From AC-32 sp963715575 (GTDB taxonomy: Bacteria > Actinomycetota > Thermoleophilia > Gaiellales > Gaiellaceae): a DNA stretch of 64,000 nucleotides. The position numbers and the translations under genes are program-made. This document shows positions 1 to 9,200 of this stretch, in pieces (position 1 is the first letter of the stretch; each line of letters begins with the position of its first letter). The stretch is taken from NCBI GenBank assembly GCA_963715575.1, contig OY970250.1, positions 1,054,001-1,118,000 on the forward strand. Reading direction: 5' to 3'. The notes under the pieces were generated by a model that was not told the DNA's origin, did not search any database, and was given only the letters and a program-made list of their open reading frames with translations.

Positions 1-1
1 C

Positions 2-184
2 GGCCAGATACACGTCGTGCTGGAGCCCCAGGATGCTCGAGCCGAGAAATGGGACGGCAAAGCCGACGAGGCACGCCCCGGCGAACCAGCGCAGCTGGAT
101 CGCCCAGCAGTCGGGATGCGCAGCACGCCGTGGAGCGGGTCGGGCCTGCAGCGCGTGCGGTAGGTGGAGCCGACCGGCTTCCAT
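2..184 (-). CDS. Partial membrane protein, N-terminus only
   Basis: An open frame begins with ATG at 184 and runs leftward off the edge of the window, giving the first 61 residues. After a basic start there is a hydrophobic stretch of about 20 residues (about residues 34-54, FAGACLVGFAV onward) that looks like a first membrane segment, followed by LQHDVYLA. The protein is therefore probably an integral membrane protein. Too little is visible to name a family. The 109 bases between this start and the next gene hold no recognisable feature. Confidence 0.45.
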   Translation of the reverse strand, partial: MEAGRLHLPHALQARPAPRRAAHPDCWAIQLRWFAGACLVGFAVPFLGSSILGLQHDVYLA

Positions 185-293
185 GCCGTCACCCTACGAG
201 GGCCGGCGAGCGACGACATCCGAGAATCCCGTGCTTGCGCTGCTCGAAACTACGGCCGTTTTGCCGCGCGCGGGGCGCGGCAGATGATCGCTC

Positions 294-896
294 TCAGGAC
301 TCGATGCCGACGTTGAAGCTCGGGTACCGGCTCGTCAGCAGCAGCACGTACGCGTAGGTCTGCGTTTCGATCCGCATCGCGAGCGCGGCGAAGTTCCGCA
401 AGCCCTCGGGCACGCGGCCGGTGACCAGCGCGATGAACCAGCTGAACACCGCCAGCAGCTGGTTGATCTGCGAGAGGATGTTCGAGAGCAGCAGCGCCGG
501 GAGCGCGAGGATGCCGCGGAAGAAGACCGTCCAGCGATTCTGCCGCTGCGGCGGGTCGACCTCGAGGTCGATCGGGTACGTGCCCTCCTTGCCGGTGAAC
601 GGCGGATACGGGTCGGCGACCAGCAGCGTGTACGCACGGACATGCGTCGTGTAGCGCAGGAACGTCGCGAGGAAGTTGTGCAGGCCCTCCGGCGACTGGC
701 CCATGAACAGGGTCGCGAACCAGTTGACGATGTAGGCGAGCACGGCGATCACCGCCCACAGCACAGCCCACAAAAGCAGCGGGATGGCAAGGATGAGGCG
801 GAAGAAGACGGTCAACCGGGTCCGCTGCAGGTCGTCGTTGACGATCAGGCGGATCGGGTGCGTGCTCGTTGCCTCGTGCGTGGGTGCGGCTTCCAT
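294..896 (-). CDS. DUF4389 domain membrane protein
   Basis: This 200-residue protein matches the DUF4389 pattern. Two similar halves each contain a 'RLTVFFR/RWTVFFRGILALP' opening, a hydrophobic membrane stretch, the phrase 'G(Q/R)xPEGLxNF' and then 'YxYxLLLxxRYPSF'-type endings (about residues 25-110 and 115-195). Four hydrophobic segments are predicted by eye. The function of the family is unknown. The ATG at 896 is preceded by AAGGGAG, a good ribosome site, and the start lies 11 bases after the stop of the upstream crotonase, so the two genes are probably co-transcribed. Confidence 0.85.
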   Translation of the reverse strand: MEAAPTHEATSTHPIRLIVNDDLQRTRLTVFFRLILAIPLLLWAVLWAVIAVLAYIVNWFATLFMGQSPEGLHNFLATFLRYTTHVRAYTLLVADPYPPFTGKEGTYPIDLEVDPPQRQNRWTVFFRGILALPALLLSNILSQINQLLAVFSWFIALVTGRVPEGLRNFAALAMRIETQTYAYVLLLTSRYPSFNVGIES

Positions 897-907
897 GTGG
901 GTCTCCC

Positions 908-1678
908 TTATCGGCCCTTGAATTGCGGCTCACGCTTGTGCAGGAAGGCGTTGACTCCTTCGCGGAAGTCCTCCGTCTGCGTCGCCGCCGCCTGCAGCTG
1001 AGCCTCCAGTTCCAGTTGCTCCTCCAGGATCGCATGCTGCGCGTTGTCGAACAAGCGCTTCGAGAGCGCGATCCCGCGCGTCGGCCTGGCCGCGAGCTCG
1101 GCTGCCCACTCCGCGGCCCGCCCGGCCAGGCGGTCGTCGGGGACGACCTCGGAGACGAGGCTCCACTCGAGCGCCTCGGCCGCGCTCAGCCGGCGGCCGG
1201 AGGTCATCCACTCGAAGGCGCGCGCGGGCCCGAGCAGGCGGGTGACGAAGAAGGTGCCGCCCATGTCCGGCACGAGGCCGATGTTGATGAAGGCCGGGAC
1301 GAAGGTCGCGCTCTCGGCGGCGAGGCGCAGGTCGCAGGCGCAGGCGAAGGAGAGCCCGGCGCCGGCGGCGGGGCCGTTGACGGCCGCGAGCACCGGCTTC
1401 TCCAGCCCGCGCACCGAGCGGATCGTCGGGTGGTAGTTCGCCCGCAGGCGGCCGGCGATGTCCTTCGCTGCCTCGCCGAACTCGGTCAGGTCCTGGCCGA
1501 CGCAGAAGCCGCGGCCGGCGCCGGTGACGACGACCGCGCGCACGTCGTCGGCCCGCGCTTCCTTGAACGCGCCCACCAGCTGCTTGTGCATCTCCGCCGT
1601 GAAGGCGTTGAGGACATCGGGCCGGTTGAGCGTGATCGTGAGGACGCCGCCGTCGCGGCTGGTCTCGACCTCGGCCAT
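908..1678 (-). CDS. Crotonase family protein, PaaG/enoyl-CoA isomerase-like
   Basis: This 256-residue protein has the crotonase fold signatures: 'ITLNRPDVLNAF', the oxyanion-hole segment 'GRGFCVGQDL', 'GPAAGAGLSFACACDL' and 'KREPQFKGR' at the end. The two glutamates of classical enoyl-CoA hydratases are missing (Ser in GAGLSFA, and no QPE motif). Instead 'GLVPDMGG' carries an aspartate, as in PaaG-type isomerases. Isomerisation of an unsaturated CoA thioester is therefore more likely than hydration. A TAGGCT box 7 bases before the ATG suggests a leaderless transcript. It is divergent from the HtrA-like gene. Confidence 0.88.
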   Translation of the reverse strand: MAEVETSRDGGVLTITLNRPDVLNAFTAEMHKQLVGAFKEARADDVRAVVVTGAGRGFCVGQDLTEFGEAAKDIAGRLRANYHPTIRSVRGLEKPVLAAVNGPAAGAGLSFACACDLRLAAESATFVPAFINIGLVPDMGGTFFVTRLLGPARAFEWMTSGRRLSAAEALEWSLVSEVVPDDRLAGRAAEWAAELAARPTRGIALSKRLFDNAQHAILEEQLELEAQLQAAATQTEDFREGVNAFLHKREPQFKGR

Positions 1679-1685
1679 CCGCCGC

Positions 1686-1709
1686 AGCCTACAACCCGGT
1701 TGCTAGCTT
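1686..1709. promoter_or_regulatory. Divergent leaderless promoter pair (-10 boxes)
   Basis: On the minus strand TAGGCT (1686-1691) lies 7 bases before the ATG at 1678. On the plus strand TAGCTT (1704-1709) lies 6 bases before the ATG at 1716. Only 12 bases separate the two boxes, so each -35 region would fall across the other promoter or gene. Neither has a TTGACA-like -35. Transcripts would start at or next to the start codons. Confidence 0.6.
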
Positions 1710-1715
1710 CGGCGC

Positions 1716-2660
1716 ATGGCCGGACTGACGTTCGTTTCGTCGGAAGAGGAAGCGCTCGACGCCTATTCGAGCGCGGTGATCACCGTCGCCGAGCGGCTCG
1801 CGCCGTCCGTGGCGAACCTGCGCGTGACGCGCGGCCGCAGGGCCGGCGGCGGGAGCGCGGTGGTGATTACGCCGGACGGGTTCCTGCTCACCTCGGCGCA
1901 CGTGGTCGAGGGGTCGACGCGGCCCGGGCGCGCCTCGTTCGTCGACGGGCGCGAGCTGCGCTTCGACGTCGTCGGCTCCGACCCGCACTCCGATCTCGCC
2001 GTGCTGCGCGCCGACGCGGACGACCTCGTGGCCGCCGAGCTCGGCGACGCGGAGCGACTGCGCGTCGGCCAGCTCGTGGTCGCGATCGGCAACCCGAACG
2101 GGTTCGCCGGCTCGGTCACCGCGGGCGTCGTCTCGGCGCTCGGGCGCTCGCTGCCGACGGGGAGCGGGCGGATCGTGGACAACGTGATCCAGACGGACGC
2201 TGCGTTGAACCCCGGGAACTCGGGCGGCGCGCTCGCGGACGGGCGCGGCCGGGTGATCGGCGTCAACACCGCGGTCGCGGGCGTCGGCCTCGGCCTGGCG
2301 GTGCCCGTCAACGACGCGACCCGGCAGATCGTGGGTGCGCTGATGACGGAGGGCCGCTTCCGACGCGCCTACCTCGGGATCGCGGGTGGCTCGCGGCCGC
2401 TGCCACCCCGGCTGGCGCGCCGGCTCGGCCGTGGGTCCGGTGTCGAGGTCGTGCAGGTGGTCGAGGGCTCGCCGGCGGCCGAGGCCGGGCTGCGGCCTGA
2501 GGACCTGGTCGTCGAGCTCGACGGGTCGCCCGTCACCGACGTCGGCGACATCCAGCGGCTGATGGTGGTCGAGAAGATCGGCGCGCCGGTGCCGGTTCGT
2601 GTGCTGCGCGGCGGCCGGGAGCTCGAGCTCGCGCTCGTGCCCGCCGAGCTCGACGGCTAA
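1716..2660 (+). CDS. HtrA/DegP-like serine protease with PDZ domain
   Basis: This 314-residue protein has a trypsin-like S1C domain (about 25-215) and one PDZ domain (about 220-310). The triad is visible: His62 in TSAHVV, Asp93 in HSDLAVL and Ser169 in NPGNSGG. Related proteases degrade or chaperone misfolded proteins. Unlike most HtrA proteins there is no signal peptide or N-terminal membrane segment, so it probably acts in the cytoplasm. Its stop overlaps the stop of the convergent LtrA remnant by 4 bases. Confidence 0.9.
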   Translation: MAGLTFVSSEEEALDAYSSAVITVAERLAPSVANLRVTRGRRAGGGSAVVITPDGFLLTSAHVVEGSTRPGRASFVDGRELRFDVVGSDPHSDLAVLRADADDLVAAELGDAERLRVGQLVVAIGNPNGFAGSVTAGVVSALGRSLPTGSGRIVDNVIQTDAALNPGNSGGALADGRGRVIGVNTAVAGVGLGLAVPVNDATRQIVGALMTEGRFRRAYLGIAGGSRPLPPRLARRLGRGSGVEVVQVVEGSPAAEAGLRPEDLVVELDGSPVTDVGDIQRLMVVEKIGAPVPVRVLRGGRELELALVPAELDG

Positions 2661-3937
2661 ATCGGGCCGGTGGCCCCGCGCGAGTGCCCTCCCTCGTGGC
2701 CCTCGAGCTCGGCGATCACCTGCCCGACGAGGACCGCAGCGAGCAGCCAGACGATCAGCACCGGTGAGAGCACGCTCGAGAGGGAGACCAGCACGCCGGC
2801 CACCGCCGCGGTCACGAGGCGCAGCAGGACGTCGGTGTCGAAGAGGGCCGGCGGCGTGACGAACGAGATCGCCGCGAGGCCGGCCATGCACAACACGGTG
2901 CCCGCCGCTGCGATCCAGCCGATGTGGTCGTAGCGCGGGCCCGGCTCGACGGAGAAGATCGCCAGCTTCACGCCGACGCCGAGGGCGGCGATGCCGGCCG
3001 TGACGAAGTAGTGCGCGTAGACTTAGGTAAGCCCGCTGCGCACGTTGCGTGTGACGACGGAGGTCGCGTCGAGGAAGTCGAAGTAGAGCCACCAGATCCC
3101 GGCGGCGGTGAGGAAGCCGCCGAACGCGACCGCACCCGAGAGCACCGTCCAGCTGACGTGCGCGGTCCCGAGCACGACGCCGATCACGCCTTCGCCGAGC
3201 ACGATCAGGACGAGCAACCCGAAGCGCTCCGGCAGATGCCGCGGGTGGACCGGCATGCCACGCAGGAACTGCCACACCTTGACCGGCGCCCAGTGCTCGA
3301 GCAAGAGCGCCACTCCCCAGAGCACGTACTTCCACGGCGTCGGCATCGCGAGCGAAATCAGCCAGACGCCGACGGCTGCGCTGAAAACGAGCAACAGCCA
3401 GCCCGCGACCGGGCGGGCGACCTCGAGGTCGCGATACACGCGCGCGTAGAGCGCGAGCAGCACCAGGCGAACCGCGACGTAGGCCACGACGAACGCGTTC
3501 TGGCCACCGTGCAGAGCGTCCGGCACGGTGCTGGCGAGCGCGGCGACGAAGAACATCCCGAGCAGGGTCAGCAGCCGGTACACCAGGTCATCGGTGTCGA
3601 ACCTCGTCGCGTAGAACGCGAAGCCGGACCACGCCCAGCTGATCGGCAGGAAGAGTGCGAGATAGCGGCCGAAGCCGAGGGCGGTCGGGTCGGCGCTGAG
3701 CGTCGAGGCGACCTCCGCGATCGCCGCGACGAAGACGAGGTCGAGGAACAGCTCGAGCCAAGTCGCGCGGCGTTCCTCGCCCTCGTCGAGCGTGCGCAGC
3801 CGCGGCGGATCGAGGAAGCGGTCGAACCTGCTCAGCGGCGCGACCGGCGTGCGAGCGACCAGGCGGCGAGCACGGCCAGGCCGGCCACGACCTGCCAGCC
3901 GAGCATCAGCCGCTGCACGTCCACGGCGGGCTTCCAC
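2657..3937 (-). pseudogene. ltrA: LtrA-like membrane protein interrupted by an in-frame stop
   Basis: The leftward frame encodes a low-temperature-requirement-A family membrane protein: 'RRATWLELFLDLVFVAAIAEV', then many membrane segments and 'FGLLVLIVLGEGVIGVVLG'. A TAA codon at 3025-3023 interrupts it after 'TRNVRSGLT'. The same frame continues immediately with 'VYAHYFVTAGIAALGVGVKLAIF' and two or three more membrane segments to a TAG at 2659-2657, which is the normal end of this family. A single base change or a sequencing error explains this. The start is also unclear: the only ATG is at 3937, inside the upstream gene, and no GTG or TTG lies near the conserved start at about 3835. Confidence 0.82.
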
Positions 3938-4161
3938 TCGACGTTCTCGCCGGGGCCGATCACGTAGGCGCCGACCGGCCTCCCCATCAGTCCGAAGCCG
4001 CCGCCGCCGTTGTTCTCGTTGTCGCCGCCACCGCCACCGCCACCGCGGACGGACGCGGCCGGCACGAGCGTGACGCCGTCCCGCTCGACCGGGTCGGCAT
4101 AGACCCGCTTGGCGGCGATCGCGTCGCGGGCTCCTCGCAGCAGTTCGTCGACGTCGGGCAT
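3832..4161 (-). CDS. GerW (YtfJ) family protein
   Basis: This 109-residue protein shows the GerW/YtfJ layout: 'VYADPVERDGVTLVPAASVRGG', a long glycine run with Asn and Glu, then 'GFGLMGRPVGAYVIG' and 'VEWKPAVDVQRLMLG', ending in one membrane segment and an Arg-rich tail. The family was named from spore germination in Bacillus, but it is widespread in non-sporulating actinobacteria where its role is unclear. The ATG at 4161 follows AAAGGGAGG, a strong ribosome site, and lies 2 bases after the stop of the upstream crotonase, so it is in that operon. Confidence 0.85.
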   Translation of the reverse strand: MPDVDELLRGARDAIAAKRVYADPVERDGVTLVPAASVRGGGGGGGDNENNGGGGFGLMGRPVGAYVIGPGENVEWKPAVDVQRLMLGWQVVAGLAVLAAWSLARRSRR

Positions 4162-4163
4162 TG

Positions 4164-4931
4164 CTACCTCCCTTTGAACTCGGGCTTGCGCTTCTCGGTG
4201 AAGGCCGTCAGGCCCTCCTTGGCATCTTCGCTTGCGAAGGCAAGGTAGAGGGCGCGGCGCTCGGCCTCGAGGCCGGCGCTCAGCGTCGTCTCGTAGGCGC
4301 GGTCGACCGACTCCTTCGCCAGGCGCGTGGCGACCGGGCCCTTCTCGGCGATCTCCCGGCCGACGCGCTTCGCCTCCTCGAGCCAGGCCTCCTTCGCGAC
4401 GACGCGGGCGACGAGCCCGGCCTGCTGCGCCTCGCGCGCGGAGAGGCGGCGGCCGCTGAGGATCACGTCCATCGCCAGCGCCTTGCCGACGGCTCGGGTC
4501 AGGCGTTGCGTGCCGCCGGCGCCGGGGATGATCCCGAGGCCCGTCTCCGGCTGGCCGAACTCGGCGGTCTCGGAGGCGACGATCAGGTCACAGCTCATGG
4601 CCAGCTCGCAGCCGCCGCCGAGGCAATAGCCGGAGACCGCCGCGACGAGCGGCGTCCAGAAGCCGCGGATCGCGTCCCAGCGCTCGACGCGCCGCTGGTA
4701 GTAGAGGTCGATCGCGGAGGCCTGCGCCAGCTCGCCGATGTCGGCCCCGGCCGCGAAGGCCCGCTCGCTGCCGCCGAGCACGATCGCGCGCACCGACTCG
4801 TCGCGGTCGAGCTCCTCGAGCGTCGAGACGAGCTCGTCCATCAACTGGTCGGAGAGCGCGTTCAAGGCCTCGGGCCGGTTGAGCAGGACGACGGCAACGG
4901 CCCCGTCGCGCTCGACCTCGACGAGGCTCAC
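4164..4931 (-). CDS. Enoyl-CoA hydratase (crotonase)
   Basis: This 255-residue protein keeps both catalytic glutamates of enoyl-CoA hydratases, in 'GYCLGGGCELAMSCD' and in 'FGQPETGLGIIPGAGG'. It also has the oxyanion segment 'ERAFAAGADI' and the usual ending 'KRKPEFKGR'. It should hydrate trans-2-enoyl-CoA in beta-oxidation or a related degradation pathway. The GTG at 4931 overlaps the TGA of the upstream crotonase (GTGA), so the two are translationally coupled and the start is well supported. Confidence 0.92.
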   Translation of the reverse strand: MSLVEVERDGAVAVVLLNRPEALNALSDQLMDELVSTLEELDRDESVRAIVLGGSERAFAAGADIGELAQASAIDLYYQRRVERWDAIRGFWTPLVAAVSGYCLGGGCELAMSCDLIVASETAEFGQPETGLGIIPGAGGTQRLTRAVGKALAMDVILSGRRLSAREAQQAGLVARVVAKEAWLEEAKRVGREIAEKGPVATRLAKESVDRAYETTLSAGLEAERRALYLAFASEDAKEGLTAFTEKRKPEFKGR

Positions 4932-5737
4932 TTCTTCTCCAGGAACTTCTCGATCGCCGCCTTCGGCTCCTCGGTCGCCATCGAGAGGGCGAGCCAGTCG
5001 CGTGCGTGGTTGATCGTCTCGTGCCAGGCGAGGTCGCGCCAGAAGTTGAGGTGCTGCTTCGCGTAGCGCGTCGTCTGCGGCAGCTTGCGCGCGAGGTTCT
5101 CGACCACCGCGTCGACCTTCGCGTCCAGCTCCGCGGCCGGGACGGCCCAGTTGACGAGCCCCCACTCCGCGGCCTTGGTCGCCGGGATCTCCTCGCACAT
5201 CAGCACGATCTCGCGCGCGCGCCGGTCGCCCACCATGATCGTCAGCCACTGGGTCGCGCCGCCCGCGGGCACCGAGCCGTGCTCCGGCCCGACGTGCCTG
5301 ATGAAGGCGTCGTCCACCATCACCGCGAGGTCGCAGGCCATCTGCAGCTCGTTGCCGCCGCCCACGGCGATCCCGTTGATGCGCGCCAGCGTCGGCTTGC
5401 CGATCTCGCGCAGCCGATCGTGCATGTCCTTGAAGGCGCCGAACCACTTCCAGTACTCGTTCGGCTTGCCGACGTAATGCTCGGCCCACTCCTTCAGGTT
5501 CGCGCCCACGCAGAAGGCACGGCCCGCGCCCGTCACGACGACGACGCGGATCGAGTCGTCGTACGAGGCGTCCTCGCAGGCGCGCGCGATCTCGCGCAGC
5601 ATCTTGTAGTCGAACGCGTTCAGGATCTCCGGGCGGTTGAGCGTGATCGTCGCCCGTGGCGGCGACTTCTCGTAGACGATCCGCTCGAAGCCGAGCTCCT
5701 CAGGCGCGACCGGCTTGGGCGCGTCGGGCTGGCTCAC
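4928..5737 (-). CDS. Crotonase family hydratase/hydrolase
   Basis: This 269-residue crotonase has an N-terminal extension ('MSQPDAPKPVAPEELGFERIVYE'), the core 'ITLNRPEILNAFDYKML', oxyanion segment 'GRAFCVGANL', 'GIAVGGGNELQMACD' with Glu, and 'GPEHGSVPAGGATQWLTIMVG' with a second Glu. The last motif departs from ordinary hydratases and recalls crotonases acting on cyclic acyl-CoAs, such as oxo-cyclohexene-carbonyl-CoA hydrolases, but the substrate cannot be read from sequence. It starts with GTG behind AGGGG and is the first gene of a unit with 4164-4931 and 3832-4161. Confidence 0.85.
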   Translation of the reverse strand: MSQPDAPKPVAPEELGFERIVYEKSPPRATITLNRPEILNAFDYKMLREIARACEDASYDDSIRVVVVTGAGRAFCVGANLKEWAEHYVGKPNEYWKWFGAFKDMHDRLREIGKPTLARINGIAVGGGNELQMACDLAVMVDDAFIRHVGPEHGSVPAGGATQWLTIMVGDRRAREIVLMCEEIPATKAAEWGLVNWAVPAAELDAKVDAVVENLARKLPQTTRYAKQHLNFWRDLAWHETINHARDWLALSMATEEPKAAIEKFLEKK

Positions 5738-5834
5738 AACCGTCGCCCCTGACGTACCGCGCGTCGACTGGTCATTTCAGACGGCCACGCGAGCAAAGCC
5801 CGCGCGGCCTGACAGTGAGCACCGCAAGCGGCGC

Positions 5835-6113
5835 TCACGCGACGTCCGCGAACAGCACGTGGAAGCGGCCGCCCATCTCCATCGCGTCCTTCCCCGTCGC
5901 CATGAACTCCTCGCTGCGGGCAGCCTCCTTGAACGCCTCGCGGTCGGGGAACTCCCACTCGGCGTAGTACGCGTAGCCCGGCTCGCCCATCGGCGCGCCG
6001 AAGACCTTGCCGTGCCGGAACATGCCTCCGGGCACCTGCCGGCAGAGCTCCGCGTGCCGCTCGTACCGCTCCGGATCCGGCTCGCTCTCGTAGAGCACGA
6101 AGGCTCTGACCAT
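5835..6113 (-). CDS. EthD-family protein
   Basis: This 92-residue protein resembles the EthD dimeric alpha-beta-barrel family: 'FVLYESEPDPERYERHAELC', 'YYAEWEFPDREAFKEAARSEEFMATGKDAMEMGG'. Such proteins are small ligand-binding or auxiliary factors, first seen beside an ether-degrading P450. No catalytic residues can be assigned. A TAGGCT box at 6143-6148 and a purine-rich ribosome site (GAGAGGGGAG) precede the ATG, so this gene has a short leader and is probably monocistronic. Confidence 0.75.
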   Translation of the reverse strand: MVRAFVLYESEPDPERYERHAELCRQVPGGMFRHGKVFGAPMGEPGYAYYAEWEFPDREAFKEAARSEEFMATGKDAMEMGGRFHVLFADVA

Positions 6114-6268
6114 CCCGACTCCCCTCTCGTCGCTGGCAGCGGAGCCTAGCGCGCCGCACGCTTTCTTTCGGGAAGCGGACGTGGTACAAACGCCCGGCAG
6201 GCAGCCGACCGCAGTCGTTTGCCGCCGGTTGCCCGGAATTGGGGGAGACCAACTAGGGAGGGGAGAGC

Positions 6269-9200
6269 ATGAGACGCGTTCGCGTCCGGCCGCCGCACAG
6301 CAGAGCCTTCAAGCTCCTGCTGCCGGCCGCCTTGGCACTGCTCGCGCTGGCACTTACACCGAGCAGCTTCGGCATCGTCAATCTCGACGATGGCACTTCT
6401 GACCAGATTTCCGACTTCGACGCCAGGGCGGCAGCTGCGCCCACGGCGGGCCAGCTCGCCGCAGCGAGCAGCGTCCACGGCAAGGTCTCGTGGACGAAGT
6501 TCGGCACGCCGGCGCAGGTCTTCCGCCGCGGCGGCTATCTCGCCACGGGGCTGAAGGCACCAAGCGCCGAAGCCGCTGCACGCAGCTGGCTGGCCGCGCA
6601 CAAGCAGGCCTTCGGCCTGAGCAGCGTCTCGCACCTGCGCTTGATGACGGCCGGGCCCCTGCGCGGGGCGCCGAACTTCCACGCCGTCACCTTCCGGCAG
6701 GCCTTCGGCCGCGAGCTCTCGGCCGACGGCGTCGTGACCGTCGCCGTCCTCAAGGCGAAGCACAGCTGGAAGGTCCTCTACGCCTCCTCGTCGCTGACGC
6801 CCGACGCCCCGCTGAGGGGAACGCGGGCACTTTCGCCGAAGTCGGCGTGGCTGCGGGCCGCCCGCGCGGCGGGCATCCACGTCAACAGCGCTGACGCCTC
6901 TGTGCTCGGCAAGACCGCCGACGGCGCACTGGGGATCTCGGCTCTCGGCGTGAGCGGCCAGGAGACGGTGAAGCCGATCGCGTTCGGAACGCCGCGCCAC
7001 GGCGCGCTGCGTGCCTACGACACGGTCGTCACCAAGAGCCTGCAGGGCGACCAGGACTCCTACCGCGTGATCGTGGACGCCGCCACCGGCAGGTTGCTCC
7101 TCCGGCAGAGCCAGACGTTCAACCTCGCGGACAACCCCACCTGGAAGGGCTTCCAGATGGCGCCGCCCTACAACCCGATCAACGCGTACCCGTGGAACTA
7201 CCCGAGCACGGACACGCGCGACACGTTCTGCTGGACCGCGACCGCGGGCTGCACGATCGTGGTCGGGGACGCGACGACCGTGTACGGCATGGGCGTCGCC
7301 TCAAAGGTCCCGTGGGACGTCCAGCTCAACTCCGCCGGGGTGGACCAGGGCACGACGCAGACGGTGGGCAACAACGTCGACGACGCGCGCGTCTGGAGCG
7401 GAAGCCACGGCATCTACGGCAACCCGGCCCTCGTCCGCGCGTCGAGCGCGACCCGCGACTACCAGCCGGCCTGGACGAACGCCTGGTACACGTCGCAGTG
7501 CAACCCGGACAACGTGAACGCCACGATCAACCCGCTCGGCAACGACATCGAAGCGTCGGCGGCCAGCATGTTCGTCGGCCACAACCGGATGCACGACTTC
7601 TCGTACTACCTCGGCTTCGACGAGGGCCACTGGAACGCGCAGCAGTACAACAACGGCGTCACGACGAACGATCCGACGCCGACGCCCGGCGGGCCCACGA
7701 TCGCGGCGCCGCTCGCCAATGACGGCCTGATCGGCAACGCGCAGTCCGGCGCGGCCTCCGGTAGCCGCGACAACGCGAACATGAGCACCGGCGCAGACGG
7801 CGCGCATCCGACGACGAACCAGTTCGTCTGGCAGCCGCTGGCCGGCTCGTTCTACGCCCCGTGCGTGGACGGTGCCTACGACTTCACCGTCTACGGCCAC
7901 GAGTTCGGGCACATGATCGAGAACCGGATGATCGCCAAGGGCGTCGGCACCCGGCAGGGCACCCACGCCGGCGCGATGGGCGAGGCGTTCGGCGACTTCG
8001 ACGCGCTCGAGGCCGTCAACGCGCTGCACGTCGCGCCCGTCCCCGGCTCCGACCGCTACACCGAGGGCGCCTACGCGACGGGCAACGGCTACAACGGCAT
8101 CCGCGACTTCCTCGCGGGCAGTCCGATAGGCGGCGAGTGGCCCGCGCCCGGCCGCAATCCCGACACCGACCCGCTCAACTACGGCAACTTCGGCTTCGAC
8201 ATCGTCGGGACCGAGGTGCACGCCGACGGCGAGATCTGGATCGCGGTCGAGATCGACCTGCGTGACCTGTTCCTCCAGCGCTACCCCTCCAGCGGGAACG
8301 CCGAGGACATCGCCTGCGTGCGCGGGCAGCAGGACACGAACACCTGCCCGGGCAACCGGCGGTGGATCCAGGACTACTACGACTCGATGGTGATCATGCC
8401 CCGCGGCCCGACGATGACCCAGGCCCGCGACGCGATGCTCGCGGCTGACCTGGGCCGCTTCGGCGGGGCCAACCAGGACCTGATCTGGCAGGGCTTCGCG
8501 ATGCGCGGCTTCGGCCAGAACACGAACACCGTCAGCAACGGCGACGCGAATCCGGTCCCGGACTTCTCGTCGCCGATGGCGAGCAACGCCACCGTGAACT
8601 TCTTCGCGGACTCGAAGGACGGCAGCGCCGTCCCCGTGAACGCGAAGATCTTCGTCGGGGACTACGAGGCCCGCTCGACGCAGATCGCGGACACCGACCC
8701 GGCCACGGTCAACGCCGGGACGAACGCGACGGCCAACCTCGACAACACGGCGCCGTTCGTCCCGATCGGGGCGGGCTCGCTGGCCGGCAAGAACGACCGT
8801 TGGACGTACTACAACTTCGTCGCGGTCGCGCCCGGCTACGGCCACGTGCGGTTCCGGCTGAAGCGCCTGGAGGCCGGGGAGACGCGCAACATCACGATCC
8901 ACTTCCCGACCAACTACGCATCGACCACGCAGGGCGGGACGGTCATCACCGACACTCCCGCGACCGGGACGAACGTGACTCCCAACAACCTGATCGACGA
9001 CCAAGAGGGCACGAGCAACACCCAGAGCTGCACGCCCACCGCCACCTGCCTCGTGCCGGTGAACGGCCGGTGGGTCGTGCTCAAGCTCGGCGGGATCCCC
9101 GCCACCGGCGTCTCGGTCAACCGGCTCGGCGTCTCGGCAATGTTCAGCAGCCGCTTCGTCGGCCTGCGCTCGTTCGACGCGTACGTGTGTCGCGAGGGCA

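Noticed and set aside
185..293. Possible small gene at the left edge
   Set aside because: No start with a ribosome site or -10 box and no recognisable peptide in either strand.
6490..6894. Long alternative frames inside the M36 gene and many other GC-rich genes
   Set aside because: They are Arg/Pro/Gly/Ala-rich shadows caused by GC-biased third positions and show no domain motifs.
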